NCBI RefSeq assembly: GCF_003014595.1
Contig: NZ_PYGK01000002.1
Coordinates: 765,555-829,554 of the forward strand
DNA length: 64,000 bases
Direction: 5' to 3'
DNA from: Chitinophaga ginsengisoli
GTDB taxonomy: Bacteria > Bacteroidota > Bacteroidia > Chitinophagales > Chitinophagaceae
The notes beneath the pieces are model-generated. The model had not been told where the DNA came from. It made no database searches and saw only the letters and a program-made list of their open reading frames with translations. Shown here one piece after another: positions 1 to 11,100 of this stretch (positions are counted from its first letter, which is position 1; each line of letters begins with the position of its first letter). Both the position numbers and the translations under genes were made by a program.

Positions 1-39
1 CTTGCTACTTGTGCTTTTATTATCGGTTGCTTTTATCAT
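1..39 (-). CDS. 5' end of the next gene in the eCIS operon (partial)
   Basis: An ATG at 39-37 opens a frame that stays open to the window edge and gives 13 residues (MIKATDNKSTSSK). It begins only 3 bases after the tape-measure stop codon, so it is probably the next gene of the same operon. In Afp and PVC clusters the AAA+ ATPase (Afp15-like) lies next to the tape measure. No such ATPase is found elsewhere in the window, so this may be it, but the residues visible are too few to tell. Confidence 0.5.
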   Translation of the reverse strand, partial: MIKATDNKSTSSK

Positions 40-42
40 TGT

Positions 43-1881
43 TTAGGTCCAGACCGTTTTTATCAGCCATGGCATCCACGATAATCCTACTACACTAAAG
101 CCCCATGGCAATTGGTTTAACAACATATCATACGCCTGCTGTGTCACATATAACTGCCACTCTTCCTCCTTCCATTCCAGCTTTCCTTCCCTCAACAGGA
201 AGTTGCCGCGCAAACCATCGGGCGACGTATTACCCAATGCGTTCCAGTGAGAGATCACTGCGGCTAACAATTCATTGGCTTCCGTCTTCTCCACATCTGT
301 CAGCGGAATAAAACGTCTTACCGGTTCTGCCGGCTGGATACCACAGAGTATTTTAGGTAACACCAGGTCCCACTCCGGAATGTCTTCTTCTCCATAAGCC
401 AGGTATCCCAGCAACTGTACTGCCCTGTGTGTTGCAGCTTCATCTTTGAACTGCTGTCCTTCTCTGAGCGCCAGCGCATCAAAAAAGAAAGACAGATAAG
501 GATGCAGTAATATCAGCCCCGCATTATTGATGTAATAAACAGCTCCTTCTGCCAGTGGTTCCGGCGATGCAGTTTCCTCGTCTGTAGCCGAAGAAGAACG
601 CTTCTTTCCTGCGGGATGTTCTGCATCGTTATTTACGTTCTCTTGCACTGTGGCATCTTCTTCGCTTTCCGCCGCTGCTTTTCGTGCCCTTTCTTCTTCT
701 GTTGTTTTTTCTTTTTTCTTTTCTGAGGATGTTTTATCCTGTTTCACTTCTTCCTCCGTCCGTTCACGACGGGTCTTTTCATCGGCGCGTTCCTGTTCGC
801 GGCGTTGCCTCGCAGCAGCTTGCTCTTGCTGTTCAGGTACGTCCTTTCCTGGATTATCCTTGCGCTGTTGTGCACCGTCCTCTCTGTCCCGCTTTTCTCC
901 CTGTTTATGTCGCGTTGCTTCCTGCTGTGCAGTAAGCAGGCTCTTTTGTAGGGTAGTGATCTCAGGTACATATTGCATAGCAAGTGCAGCGGCTGTCTGT
1001 TGCAATAAAACAGGCGCTTTCACCGCGGCTGTTGTTATTGTCTGCATGACATACAACAAACGGGGTGCTACGGTATCTTGTGCTTTACCCACCAATTGAT
1101 GCATGAGTTGCTGCAACAATGCGGTATTGTTCAATGTTCGCCCCGGTACAATGATCTCCCGGATCAGCCAGATGAACACATCATCATGATAGCTTGTCCT
1201 CGCAGGCAATACCGGGATGAGTGATTGCTGTGCAGTCGCTAACACACTCGCTGCTTCCCGCAACTGCGGATGATAAATAAACGTTTCCCATTCATTGATG
1301 ACCTGTAACACCTGCCGGTAAGCATCTGCACTATATGCCAGTATCCAGTTCTGTACAAAGGCGGGTGAGAATTGTAATACCAGTCGCCTGATCGCATACG
1401 GATGTTCCATAAACAATACCTTACACTGCTGTAAAGCATATGTCTCGGAAGATAACGCGGCCAGTACACCCGCTTCCCATTGCGGCTGCTGCCATTTCAC
1501 GGCGGAAGATGGCAGGATGCCTCTCTCCAGGAAATACAACCAGCTTTCATAGTATCCCTGTATCAGGGGTATTCTTTGCATGCCGGCTTCCACCGCCAGC
1601 TGTGCCTGCATGCCATGGTAATGCTTCCGGAGATGACCGATGATCATCTCCGGGAGTGAGGTCCGTAATGTTTCCAGGTCACAGGAACCCAGGTCTATTT
1701 CCAGTTTGTCTATCTGTAATAAAGTATCCGGATCGGCCCAGCTGTCCAGCAGTGCTGACAACATTGGCTCTAACTCCGTCGTGACACCTGTGCTCAATCT
1801 TCCCTGCAATGCAAAGGCTTCCTCCCTGGAAGGCAGCTGCACTTCCAGCAAGAGTTTTCCGATGGCATGTTGCTGTTCCAT
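43..1881 (-). CDS. Contractile injection system tape measure protein
   Basis: This 612-aa protein probably sets tube and sheath length during eCIS assembly. The N-terminal ~90 residues (an I-G-K-L-L-L-E-V start, then a conserved I-D-K-L-E-I-D-L-G segment) and the C-terminal ~170 residues (Y-I-N-N-A-G-L-I-L-L-H-P-Y-L, then T-S-P-D-G-L-R, then L-P-W-G-F-S) match the conserved ends of the Bacteroidota CIS tape measure family as I know it. Residues ~312-410 are a low-complexity K/E/R/Q stretch, expected to be a long charged helix. The ATG shares one base with the TAA of the preceding gene (TAATG), indicating translational coupling. Family assignment is firm; the exact mechanism of length control is inferred by analogy. 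Confidence 0.85.
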   Translation of the reverse strand: MEQQHAIGKLLLEVQLPSREEAFALQGRLSTGVTTELEPMLSALLDSWADPDTLLQIDKLEIDLGSCDLETLRTSLPEMIIGHLRKHYHGMQAQLAVEAGMQRIPLIQGYYESWLYFLERGILPSSAVKWQQPQWEAGVLAALSSETYALQQCKVLFMEHPYAIRRLVLQFSPAFVQNWILAYSADAYRQVLQVINEWETFIYHPQLREAASVLATAQQSLIPVLPARTSYHDDVFIWLIREIIVPGRTLNNTALLQQLMHQLVGKAQDTVAPRLLYVMQTITTAAVKAPVLLQQTAAALAMQYVPEITTLQKSLLTAQQEATRHKQGEKRDREDGAQQRKDNPGKDVPEQQEQAAARQRREQERADEKTRRERTEEEVKQDKTSSEKKKEKTTEEERARKAAAESEEDATVQENVNNDAEHPAGKKRSSSATDEETASPEPLAEGAVYYINNAGLILLHPYLSFFFDALALREGQQFKDEAATHRAVQLLGYLAYGEEDIPEWDLVLPKILCGIQPAEPVRRFIPLTDVEKTEANELLAAVISHWNALGNTSPDGLRGNFLLREGKLEWKEEEWQLYVTQQAYDMLLNQLPWGFSVVGLSWMPWLIKTVWT

Positions 1882-4800
1882 TAAGCGATCAATCCTTTAT
1901 ACGTGTTGACTGTTTTTTCATTCTCTGCCGTAACAATACCAGTAGTATTCCATACCTGCTGCCACTGTGCCAGGCCATCCCGCTGCGTAGTAATAGATTC
2001 TGCAGCTGTCTTCACCAGTTTCCTGGCTATTGCAGGTACTTTTTCGGGCGACTCCGCTATCAGCCTGTCTACATAATAAGCAGTTGCATAAACAAGCAGT
2101 TTGATTACCTGCGTTTTCTGTGCTGCTTTCAGCTTGGTGAAACCTGTCTGTAAGGTTGTCTGCAGCTTTTCATAACCCACATGCAGTACCTCAGGCGCAC
2201 CACTTGCCAGCAGGAAGGATTTAGTATCCGTCCAGCGACTGTCTTCCTTCAGCGTCTCATCCTCTTTCGCCATCTTGTTTACATCATCACGATATCCCAG
2301 GAAGCGCTTATTGAACGCAGCGCCATCGTTACTGACAATGGATCTCGCATTTGCGTTCGGATCTGCGGTCGTATCTGTATCTGCTGCCGGAGTTTTAGAT
2401 GCGGGCAGGAAAGCACTGATAGTAAGCCTTGCGGATGAATCCTTGCAATCCTGAACATCTTCAAATGTGTAGTCTAAAAAGTAAATACCTACCTGCGGAT
2501 CCTCCAACTTCAGTGTTGCATGTTTTTTATCTTCTTTCCAGGTGACATCAAAATTTAAAGGATCAATAGGTTCCTGGTTGTCGTTCTGTTGTAGAATGAG
2601 GCTAAAGGCGCCACCGTAAGGAGTGGCTTCCACGCCGATTTCATCTGTGCTGGAGATATCCCAGTCAACAGTAACTTTGCCATTGCTGGTCAGTTTCACA
2701 TCACCCAGCGGACAGATAGTGATCTCTTTCGAGAACTGGCTTTCCATACCTTCACGGGAAGCTGTTAATATAACAGTAAACACTACACCGCGCTTCCGCT
2801 CTAATTCAAATTCCACCACCTCGCTGAGATTGGTCGTATCCTTGTCAGTGATGAATGTTCCTTTATAATCGAACAGTTCCCAATGATAAGCATCTGCCCT
2901 CAAGGACTGGTTCTTCAGCGATATCGCGACTGCTTCACCTTCCGAAGTATCTTCCTGTTTAATAATACTGAAGCGGGCTACCGGCGGCGACTCCTGCAAT
3001 ATAAGGTTGATAGCAGGCTTGCCGGAACAGCAGATATAAGGCAGGCAGAAATCTGCCACTACTTCATATCCCTCCAGTTCTTTCGCCAGGCTCATAGCAG
3101 CTGCTTTCTCTTCGTCCTTACTACTGAGCATCAGGTTCACCAGCGTCGACTTATCCTCTTCCGAAAGGGAAGCTATATTGGTCTTTGCACATACCAATAC
3201 CAGGGTACCACCTTTAGGTACGCCTCCATTGTGTTCAAGCCCCGGATGCTCTTCTGCAAAACGGTGAAATAAGAGGCTGCCTGTCAGTTCTCCCTTACGG
3301 CGAACATACTCTACACATACGGCGTAAAGAGACGTTAAATGCGCCCGGCAGCATGTTTTATCCTTATCGTTACAGGCGCCTTCCCTGCTGCAGATCTCAG
3401 TAAGTTTCTTGTCGAGATCTGCGATAGGTGGTTTGCCAAACAGGGTGACCAGCGCTTCAAACATATCGCCGATATCATTCCGGTCGAACTCACGCCCGAA
3501 GATGACCTCTTCAAAATTATCAGAACAGGTACGTGCACAACGGATGTCATTCACAATCTTTTCCAGCATAACGGTCAGATCGCTGAATTCCGCTGATCTT
3601 TCACGGATCAGCTGGTCCATATCTTCATCTTCCCCCAGGTATACCACCTTTATATCAAAAGGCAGGTGAAGATCTCTGCGCAGGTCAGCAATGGCGTCCT
3701 GCGTTGCCTGTACCGTCTGACCCGTATGCCCTTTGATGCGGAAGAAGTCATAGCCATCCATATTCGCCAGCAGGAACTTCCTGTCTTTCTCGTCCGTAAT
3801 ACCCGGAATGTTGAAGGTCCGGCGATTGCGGGTCGCTGCTGCATTCCAGCTGGCTGACAATTCTGTTGGATTCTTATAATAGAAAGGAATCGCCCTTTCT
3901 GACAATACTTTATTGATACCAGCATCCGGTGTAAAACCTACGACGGAAGAAGGAAAATTAGCATCGTTAAAACGTGTATGTGTTACGTCTGCCAGGTATT
4001 TCAGACGCGCCAGCAACACCTGGGGTTTCTCCAGTGAATCGATGCTCAGGTCTGCAAAAGGAGGCCTGTAAAGCCCCATACGGTAGTTGATGGCCTCCTG
4101 TCCTGAGAGGGACATTGTCCGGATACTATGCAGGGCAATATACCCCCGGAAGCGGCTCTTTTTCGGCATCAGGGACAGGTAGCTGAACAGGTCTGTAGCT
4201 ACAAACTCTTCATAAGTAGCCACCAGGTCGCGGTAATAATCATACAGCCATGGGAACTTTTTACCGCCGCTGCTCTTAACCGCAGTGCGCAGCTTTCCCA
4301 GGTCGTCTGCCAGGGTATTGAATGGATTAGCCGGGTCCAGTCCCAGTTTCTCCTTCACCAGTTCATACACCGATTTAAAGGCCGTTCCGATCAATGGTTC
4401 TGCTGCTGCACAAACTTCATCAAATCCGGTACTGACAGCAGACCAGCTGGTAAAGTGCTCAAAAGAGATATGTGCCCCTCCCTCACTTGGCGTATAACCA
4501 AAACGGTTGATGATCGGATCATTCTCTCCTGCATCTGTAGCATCATTAATAAACCAGGCATCCAGTTCTGTCTGCGTAAAAAAGCTTTTAGGGATCAATG
4601 CCGCTTCTACTTCCAGTGTTTTTTTACTTTCACTGTTCTCAAAGCCATACAGACAACTATCCTCTGTTGATTCGTCGCTGCGCACAATAAGTACGATCAG
4701 GTATGGCGTGGTATCTTCGTCTCCCTTCGGATTATCCGGATTAATACCGGACAAGCGATAGATAAGCTCATTATGGTTCTCCTCCGCATTGCTGAGCACC

Positions 4801-5123
4801 ATCACTGTGGCGGTACGGTCCAGCAGCGGTACATCGAAGTTTTTACCCTCCGGCGTTTTGCTGATACCTTTATAAATGATCTCATCTTCCAATGAAAAGA
4901 GCTGACCGTCTGAAGTTACCGCTGTACCAGGTTTCAGCCTGACAGTACCAGCGGCTGCATCCACCACTACATCAAGACCATAAAAGATGCCTGATCCCTC
5001 CAGGTAGGTGCGGGTATCCTGGTCTTCCTGCCCTGAAAAATTGACAATACCAGTCAGGCTGCTACTCTTCAACTGCTGCCCCTTTTTAAAAACCGGGTAA
5101 GGGGTAGAAATATTTATTATCAT
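1881..5123 (-). CDS. Large conserved eCIS-associated protein, function unknown (1080 aa)
   Basis: This protein lies between the giant baseplate protein and the tape measure. The N-terminal ~150 residues are beta-rich and contain a T-R-T-Y-L-E-G-S-G-I-F-Y-G-L-D-V stretch of a kind I associate with large unnamed proteins of Bacteroidota CIS clusters. Residues ~540-690 are cysteine-rich (G-A-C-N-D-K-D-K-T-C-C). Around residues 715-820 there is a PKD/Ig-like beta segment (P-P-V-A-R-F-S-I, then A-D-A-Y-H-W-E-L), and the last ~150 residues are helical. No enzyme motif is visible. A baseplate, cage or fibre role is inferred from position only. The ATG is at 5123, 25 bases after the previous gene. 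Confidence 0.6.
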   Translation of the reverse strand: MIINISTPYPVFKKGQQLKSSSLTGIVNFSGQEDQDTRTYLEGSGIFYGLDVVVDAAAGTVRLKPGTAVTSDGQLFSLEDEIIYKGISKTPEGKNFDVPLLDRTATVMVLSNAEENHNELIYRLSGINPDNPKGDEDTTPYLIVLIVRSDESTEDSCLYGFENSESKKTLEVEAALIPKSFFTQTELDAWFINDATDAGENDPIINRFGYTPSEGGAHISFEHFTSWSAVSTGFDEVCAAAEPLIGTAFKSVYELVKEKLGLDPANPFNTLADDLGKLRTAVKSSGGKKFPWLYDYYRDLVATYEEFVATDLFSYLSLMPKKSRFRGYIALHSIRTMSLSGQEAINYRMGLYRPPFADLSIDSLEKPQVLLARLKYLADVTHTRFNDANFPSSVVGFTPDAGINKVLSERAIPFYYKNPTELSASWNAAATRNRRTFNIPGITDEKDRKFLLANMDGYDFFRIKGHTGQTVQATQDAIADLRRDLHLPFDIKVVYLGEDEDMDQLIRERSAEFSDLTVMLEKIVNDIRCARTCSDNFEEVIFGREFDRNDIGDMFEALVTLFGKPPIADLDKKLTEICSREGACNDKDKTCCRAHLTSLYAVCVEYVRRKGELTGSLLFHRFAEEHPGLEHNGGVPKGGTLVLVCAKTNIASLSEEDKSTLVNLMLSSKDEEKAAAMSLAKELEGYEVVADFCLPYICCSGKPAINLILQESPPVARFSIIKQEDTSEGEAVAISLKNQSLRADAYHWELFDYKGTFITDKDTTNLSEVVEFELERKRGVVFTVILTASREGMESQFSKEITICPLGDVKLTSNGKVTVDWDISSTDEIGVEATPYGGAFSLILQQNDNQEPIDPLNFDVTWKEDKKHATLKLEDPQVGIYFLDYTFEDVQDCKDSSARLTISAFLPASKTPAADTDTTADPNANARSIVSNDGAAFNKRFLGYRDDVNKMAKEDETLKEDSRWTDTKSFLLASGAPEVLHVGYEKLQTTLQTGFTKLKAAQKTQVIKLLVYATAYYVDRLIAESPEKVPAIARKLVKTAAESITTQRDGLAQWQQVWNTTGIVTAENEKTVNTYKGLIA

Positions 5124-5148
5124 TTCTGAAGAATTTATTTATTAAATA

Positions 5149-8100
5149 TTATCCAAGCATTGCCTCATCCAATATGATCAATGGCTTATCATCCCCACCC
5201 TCATCATCATACAGGTATGCAGCCGGATATACATTTTTTAGTTCTCTTAATATTTGATTCAAAGCCTGCAGACTATCGTCATAATCACAGCTCTCTTCCC
5301 TGGATAATGCGCCCAGCCATTGTTTCCAGGCCTTCTCAAATTGCAGCATCTGTTGTGGGCTTATCCAGACAATATTCAGCCGTATATGCGACGGCGCCTC
5401 CCTGCGCAGTGTATCTTCAAAGAATTGTCTGAAGCGGGCCAGGCGGAAACGCTGCGGCCAGGCGGGTAATACAACGGTAGACCAGAAAGAGTAAGGATCT
5501 GCCAGGAAAGTACGGTCACAAAAGGCTGCATTCTCCTCGTCTATTTCCTCCTCATCATCACAGCAGAGACACACATCATTACACACCGGCAGAATCGCAT
5601 CTTCTGTTTTGCACACAATCGGGATCACCACTGTACTGACACTGTCTACCTTTACACTACTCAGCAATGACTTCATTTCATTCCGTACAAAAGTCAGGTC
5701 GCTCAGCAGTTTGATCACCTCATCCGTTGCTTCCAGGGCAGCTGCCGCTATCTTCTCATCATTCCTGTACCAGGAAATGGTCATCGTGGAAACCTGCCTG
5801 TCAACAAACACCTTATCATTGTTAGCAGCCTGCTTCAATGCATCCATATAGGCAGCTGCATTGGCAAACACAGATTCACTGATAATACGCAGCACGTATG
5901 AGAATTGCTCCGGTTGTGACCAGTTTACCTGCAGTTGTAATGCCTCATACGACTGCTGCTGTCCGCGGGGACGCATCAGGATATGTTCCAGCAGATGCAG
6001 GCCTTCAGCGCTGATCACTGTCTCTACATGTTCCATAGCTGCGTTACGGGCAGAAATGTTTGTATAGGAAAGCGGATGTTCCGCCTGTATGCCCTCAGGA
6101 TTCACCAGTGTAATGCCAAAAGGACCGCAGGCATCTTCATCCCCACGTTGATAGTTGCGCAGATCTGTCAGCAGGCCATTGGCGTCTCCCAGCCTTGCTT
6201 TTGCTTCTTCAGGCGTATCATAGACGTGTACTGACTCCCATATCGTGGTATAGTCATAACTGATCTTATTGCCCACCAGCAGCTGTTCTATATTGTTGAT
6301 CTCAAATGCGTATCCTTTGCCGTTTTCCACTACAGGAAACATCATGGCGTTAAACACACGGGTAGCGCGGTCATTCTCTATATCTTCCCCGCAGATCACC
6401 TCCGGCGCGATGGCGATGATCTTTCCGTCCATATCCTTCAGGTAAAGCGTATAGGCGTTCTCACAACCCGGCATCTGCTCGTAATAGTAAGAGGCTTCTG
6501 ACCTTGCCATTTCCAGCAGGTACACATAGAAATACCGTTCTGCCTTTTCCGCCAGTGCAGAAGAATTATAACGGGTGACCGTCTGCCACATCACTTTATC
6601 ATCCTTACCAAATAACTGGTAGTAATACAGCTTGATAGCAGATGTCTGCTCGTCGCCCTCTCCTCCTTCATTGGCAGATCTCCAGAGTTGTGTAAAAGAA
6701 GGAATATTATTATAGCTCATCCACAACTGGGAGTAATTGATCTTTTCAGGTTGATCAAAATACCAATCCAGGATACGTGGATCTATATTGCCTTTTTCAT
6801 CCGGGTTCACAAACCAGCCATAGAGCTTTCTCTTACAGTAGATATCTGCCTGCAGCTCCAGACGCGCGTCTTCTCTTCTTTCCATCCCCTGGTACCAGCC
6901 TGCATGTTGTGCCACACGGTACACACTGTCATCTACCATGCGGAAAGCATAACGGCAGCCGCCAGCATAGTCAGTATAAGGAAAGAAGTTCTTATTGTCA
7001 GCATCAAGATTGTCGAGGAATGTCTGTAATCTGTCCCATGCATCCTGTTCGCTTACATCTTCTTTTTCACCCACGCACTTTTTGGTCACATGCTGAATGT
7101 CCAGTAGTACTTTACCCAGGTTGATGGAATAATTACAACCTACCGTCTCATTATCCAGACAATAGTTGCCGCGGAACAACAGCAATTGCAGGAATTCCAG
7201 CAGATCGGTCATTGCAGCATCCGGATCTGGATACGTGTGCATGCTTTCCCACTCGTAGCTATTCGTTTTTGTATTGTAGATATGGAATGCAAAGCTTCCA
7301 TCGTCTTTTCGGTATATAGCATGTCTGCGGGCAAATTTCTGCCTTGCCTGGATAGCAGCCATATAGGCATCATAACTACCCGGCGTGATCTTCGCGACAG
7401 CTAATGGCTGGCCCTTATCATCATTCAGATAAAGATCTTCCGTTGTCGCTGTCCAGGCACTGTAGTTTTCGACCGACAGCGTACGTTGCAGCAGCCCCCA
7501 GCACTCAGTCTGGAATGCAGCCGCTGCTGCATCCGGGGTAGCATACGCAGTCACACTCTGCCAGAGCAGGAAATCATTACGACGTAACTGATAGTAATAC
7601 CGGCCGTTCTCTCCCGTCACTACAGAGGTGCCCTTTTCCAGTACAGTGTATCCCGGCAGTTTACGATGATAGCGTTGCAGCAACGCAACGACTGCCTGCT
7701 CTCTTTCTGCTTCGGATTCAAACTGTGGAACATAACGCGCCATACGGTAATCACGGTCCCAGAGGCGATAGCCGATCACGGTGTTTTTACTACCGCTTTG
7801 ATATAAGCCTGTACGAATGTCTTTCTCCTTCGCATATACATCCGGCTTCAACAGGTCAAGTCTGAATCCTGCCCATGCAGCAAGCCTTTTAATGGCTTCT
7901 TCACCCTCACGCTCGCTGTCATACAGGTGAGGATGTACCGCTATCCTGTCCTCTCCTTCCATGAGATATACACGATAGCCGCCCTCTTCCTTGATTACTT
8001 TATAATTAGCTGCAGTAGGCGCCAGTTTGTCGAGTATATATTCCAATGCCTTCTCTGCATCTTCTTTCTCCGGTTTCTCATCCAGACCTTCCAATGCAGT

Positions 8101-11100
8101 TTCAGGATGCCAGCAACAGCAGGACAACCACTGCCAGCTATAACGCCAGGCACCTGTAAGTTTCACGTCGGTCACTGTCTGGCCATGATCCTGCAGGAAG
8201 CGGAGCGTACGCTCTATTGCCGCATCCCTGGCCTCCGTAGTGGTATATTCGAATGGATGTACCGCCAGTACGTCCTTTTTGTCACTAATGATCTTAAAAC
8301 TGTAAGTACAGTTACTAATGCACGTCTTCAGATAGTATAACCGCTGCTTTCCAAACTTCACCGTGTCATAAAAAGCAGTACGTACCTCGTCATAACTGTT
8401 GTAAAAATGAGGTTCCTGTAACAACAGACCTTCACTATCGCTGATCTTAAAATAATAACGATACAGGGTCACAGCAGACCATCCGGCGCTTTCCTGTAAA
8501 GCAGTCACTTGCTGATGCAGCAACAGCAATACAGCATCTCTTTCTTCTGCTGAAGCATACCATTTTCCCTGCTTGGCAAAAGGCGCTCCGTCTTTCGTAA
8601 AAGCGAGATAACCATATCCGCTTCCCGGCCACTGATCTGCCTGTACATCTTCTGCTTTTGCAGTCAGTACCCAACCAAGGAAAGCAGTTGCAGCAGCCTC
8701 CCGGCTATCCCATACAGGAATGCTCTGCAACAGGGGCGTGCTGCTCTTTTCGTCTTCCCAAAGGAATCCGTAAGCATTTACTGCTTCGCCTTTCTCCACC
8801 CAAAGTGAATCCTGTGCCGCTTTTATCAATATTCTTTCCAGCAGATTCGTGGCAGTAGCATGATCGCTTGTTTCAGGACTTTCTGCGAGTAATTGTCCGG
8901 CGTCATCATGCACCTGCACCACATACCGGCAATTATCTAATGTATAAATAGTTACCCGCTGCGGATCACTGGCATGACGGATGACGTTACGGGTCGCCTG
9001 TGCTACTGCTGCTCCGTCAGGAATTGGGCGGGCTGTGCTCAGCAGGATCTCAGGCAGTCCTGCCTGACATTCAAGGTCTTTAAAATGATAGATGGCCGCA
9101 GATACAGTAGTTACTGCGCTGCTTATCGTCAGCCACAGACGGCTGAACAGATTCACATATTTATCCCGTGCCAGCCGTGCAGCATCTCCCGTAGGGAAAT
9201 CAGACATGTGCACAGACATCACGGTAATGCCCTGCGTGCCCTCTTCATTACCGGACTCCTTACGGACAACCTCCAGGTCAAAGCGGCCGCCTCCCTTGTG
9301 TACTATAAGGTAGTTATCTACATTGGCAGCCAGTTCTACAAACTGCACAAAAGCCACAGGCAGTTGCACTTTATCTTTAAAAGGAATCATGCCCTGCCAT
9401 GCAGGTTGTCCCTCATAGGTCATCTGCCAGTTGTACAATTCTGACGCATCGCGCTGGTATACCAGGTAATGTTTACGGAAGTACTCCTGCAGCTCTTTCT
9501 TTTTCTGTTGCGCTGCTTCCTCCGTACCATATGCCTGCGGATGATACGCGATCTGTACATTGTTCTGCACAATGACGATCCTGTAATTACCCGCCGCCAT
9601 CTCTGGTTCTACTTCCCAGGCATTGTCATCCTGTAATATCTCCAGACAGTCATATCCATGTGAAAGAGCTATCTCTTTTGTTTCAAAACCTTGTTTGCTT
9701 TTCAGCAGTGTCTTACCGTAATCGTCAGGAAACAGGAAATGGTAGCCTTCCTGTGTTTGCGGATACACCTTGTACTGCCCATTATCGTTGAAGAATTGCA
9801 CGAACCATTCCATCACCGCATCTCTTTCTTCTTCGGTCGTATATTCAAAAGAATACTTCGCGGCGATCCACTCATCCGCCGTCAGCGGAGATTGTATATA
9901 GAAACCGAACACGCCTTCTCCCGGGCATCCGTAAGGCCTGTAATTCGCCTTCTCTTTACCCAGCTCCAGGAACTGTTTGAAAACGCTCTCAATATTTTCT
10001 TTGCTATGCAGGCTGTCACTTACAAACAATGGTGTATTCTGACCAGGTATCGAGCAAACGAAACCTGTCTGCTTTTCAGCATTGACAAGATCGAAGTTAT
10101 TCAGTGAAGCAGCAGGAGCCTGCCGTATACCCATCAGTCCTGCCACTCTTTTTTCCAGGCCACATACCGGGAAGCCAGTAGCAGGATGTTTGTAATCAAA
10201 GGCGAGGGCGCGGTTAGCGCTGGTCTCAGGGTAAGCAGACAGGAAGGCGGCCTTGTCTGCAATATTGCGTGCAGGGTCATTCTTCTTACCACTCAGATTA
10301 TACATCATCAGTGCATAATCTGTGAAATCTTCAGAGAACCTTGCCAGCAGATGATTCAGGAATCTTTCTTTCCTTTCGAAATACTGATCTGAGGTTTCGT
10401 ATAATGCGGTGAGCATCTCTGTATCGCCCGCATCGCTGTACACCAGGTCGAAGCTGTAAATATCGTCGCGGCGGTTGTTATTACGACTGTAACTGCCGGA
10501 TAAGGTAGCCAGGAATACAACATCCAGCGCTGCCTGCTCTGCTGCTATTTTCGTACTGAAGAAAACAGCACTTTCCAGCAACACGTTGTTGGCAGTATCT
10601 GTCAGCTGGAAGTACCAGTTACCATCGTCTTCCCTTTGCTGGATCATGCGTACCACATTATTGTTGGTACACTCACTGATGATACGACGGATCGTTTCAT
10701 CACGCAAATACATCGAGCTGTATATCTTGCGGCCTGTACCAGTGGCATCCGGTTCATACGCCAGCTCCATACCATTATAGGAAGTGCCTTGCGTATTCTG
10801 TGGTAATTGTTTCTTATAACGCAGCAGGGATGGTAACTGCGGAATATTGCTGATATCAGCAGGGAAATAAGTATGTTCTCCGCCTTCAGGTGTCGGGCGC
10901 ATGGAGAACAGTTTCCGTATACTGGATAGCTGGGAGAAATAGTCAGCAAGTAACCTGTCGAAGAACAAGAGGTAAGCCTGCAGCTGTAATGCCTGCGCCT
11001 TTCTGGCGGCAGTCGCATCGCCCGGTACCTCATTCTTACCCACCAGGTACACCTTCGGAAATTCATACTGAACAGAAGTATATTGCGCAAGGTCCAGCTG

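Noticed and set aside
650-1099. Long open frame on the plus strand inside the tape measure gene
   Set aside because: It is the mirror of the K/E/R-rich segment; the serine/cysteine-rich product has no protein-like features.
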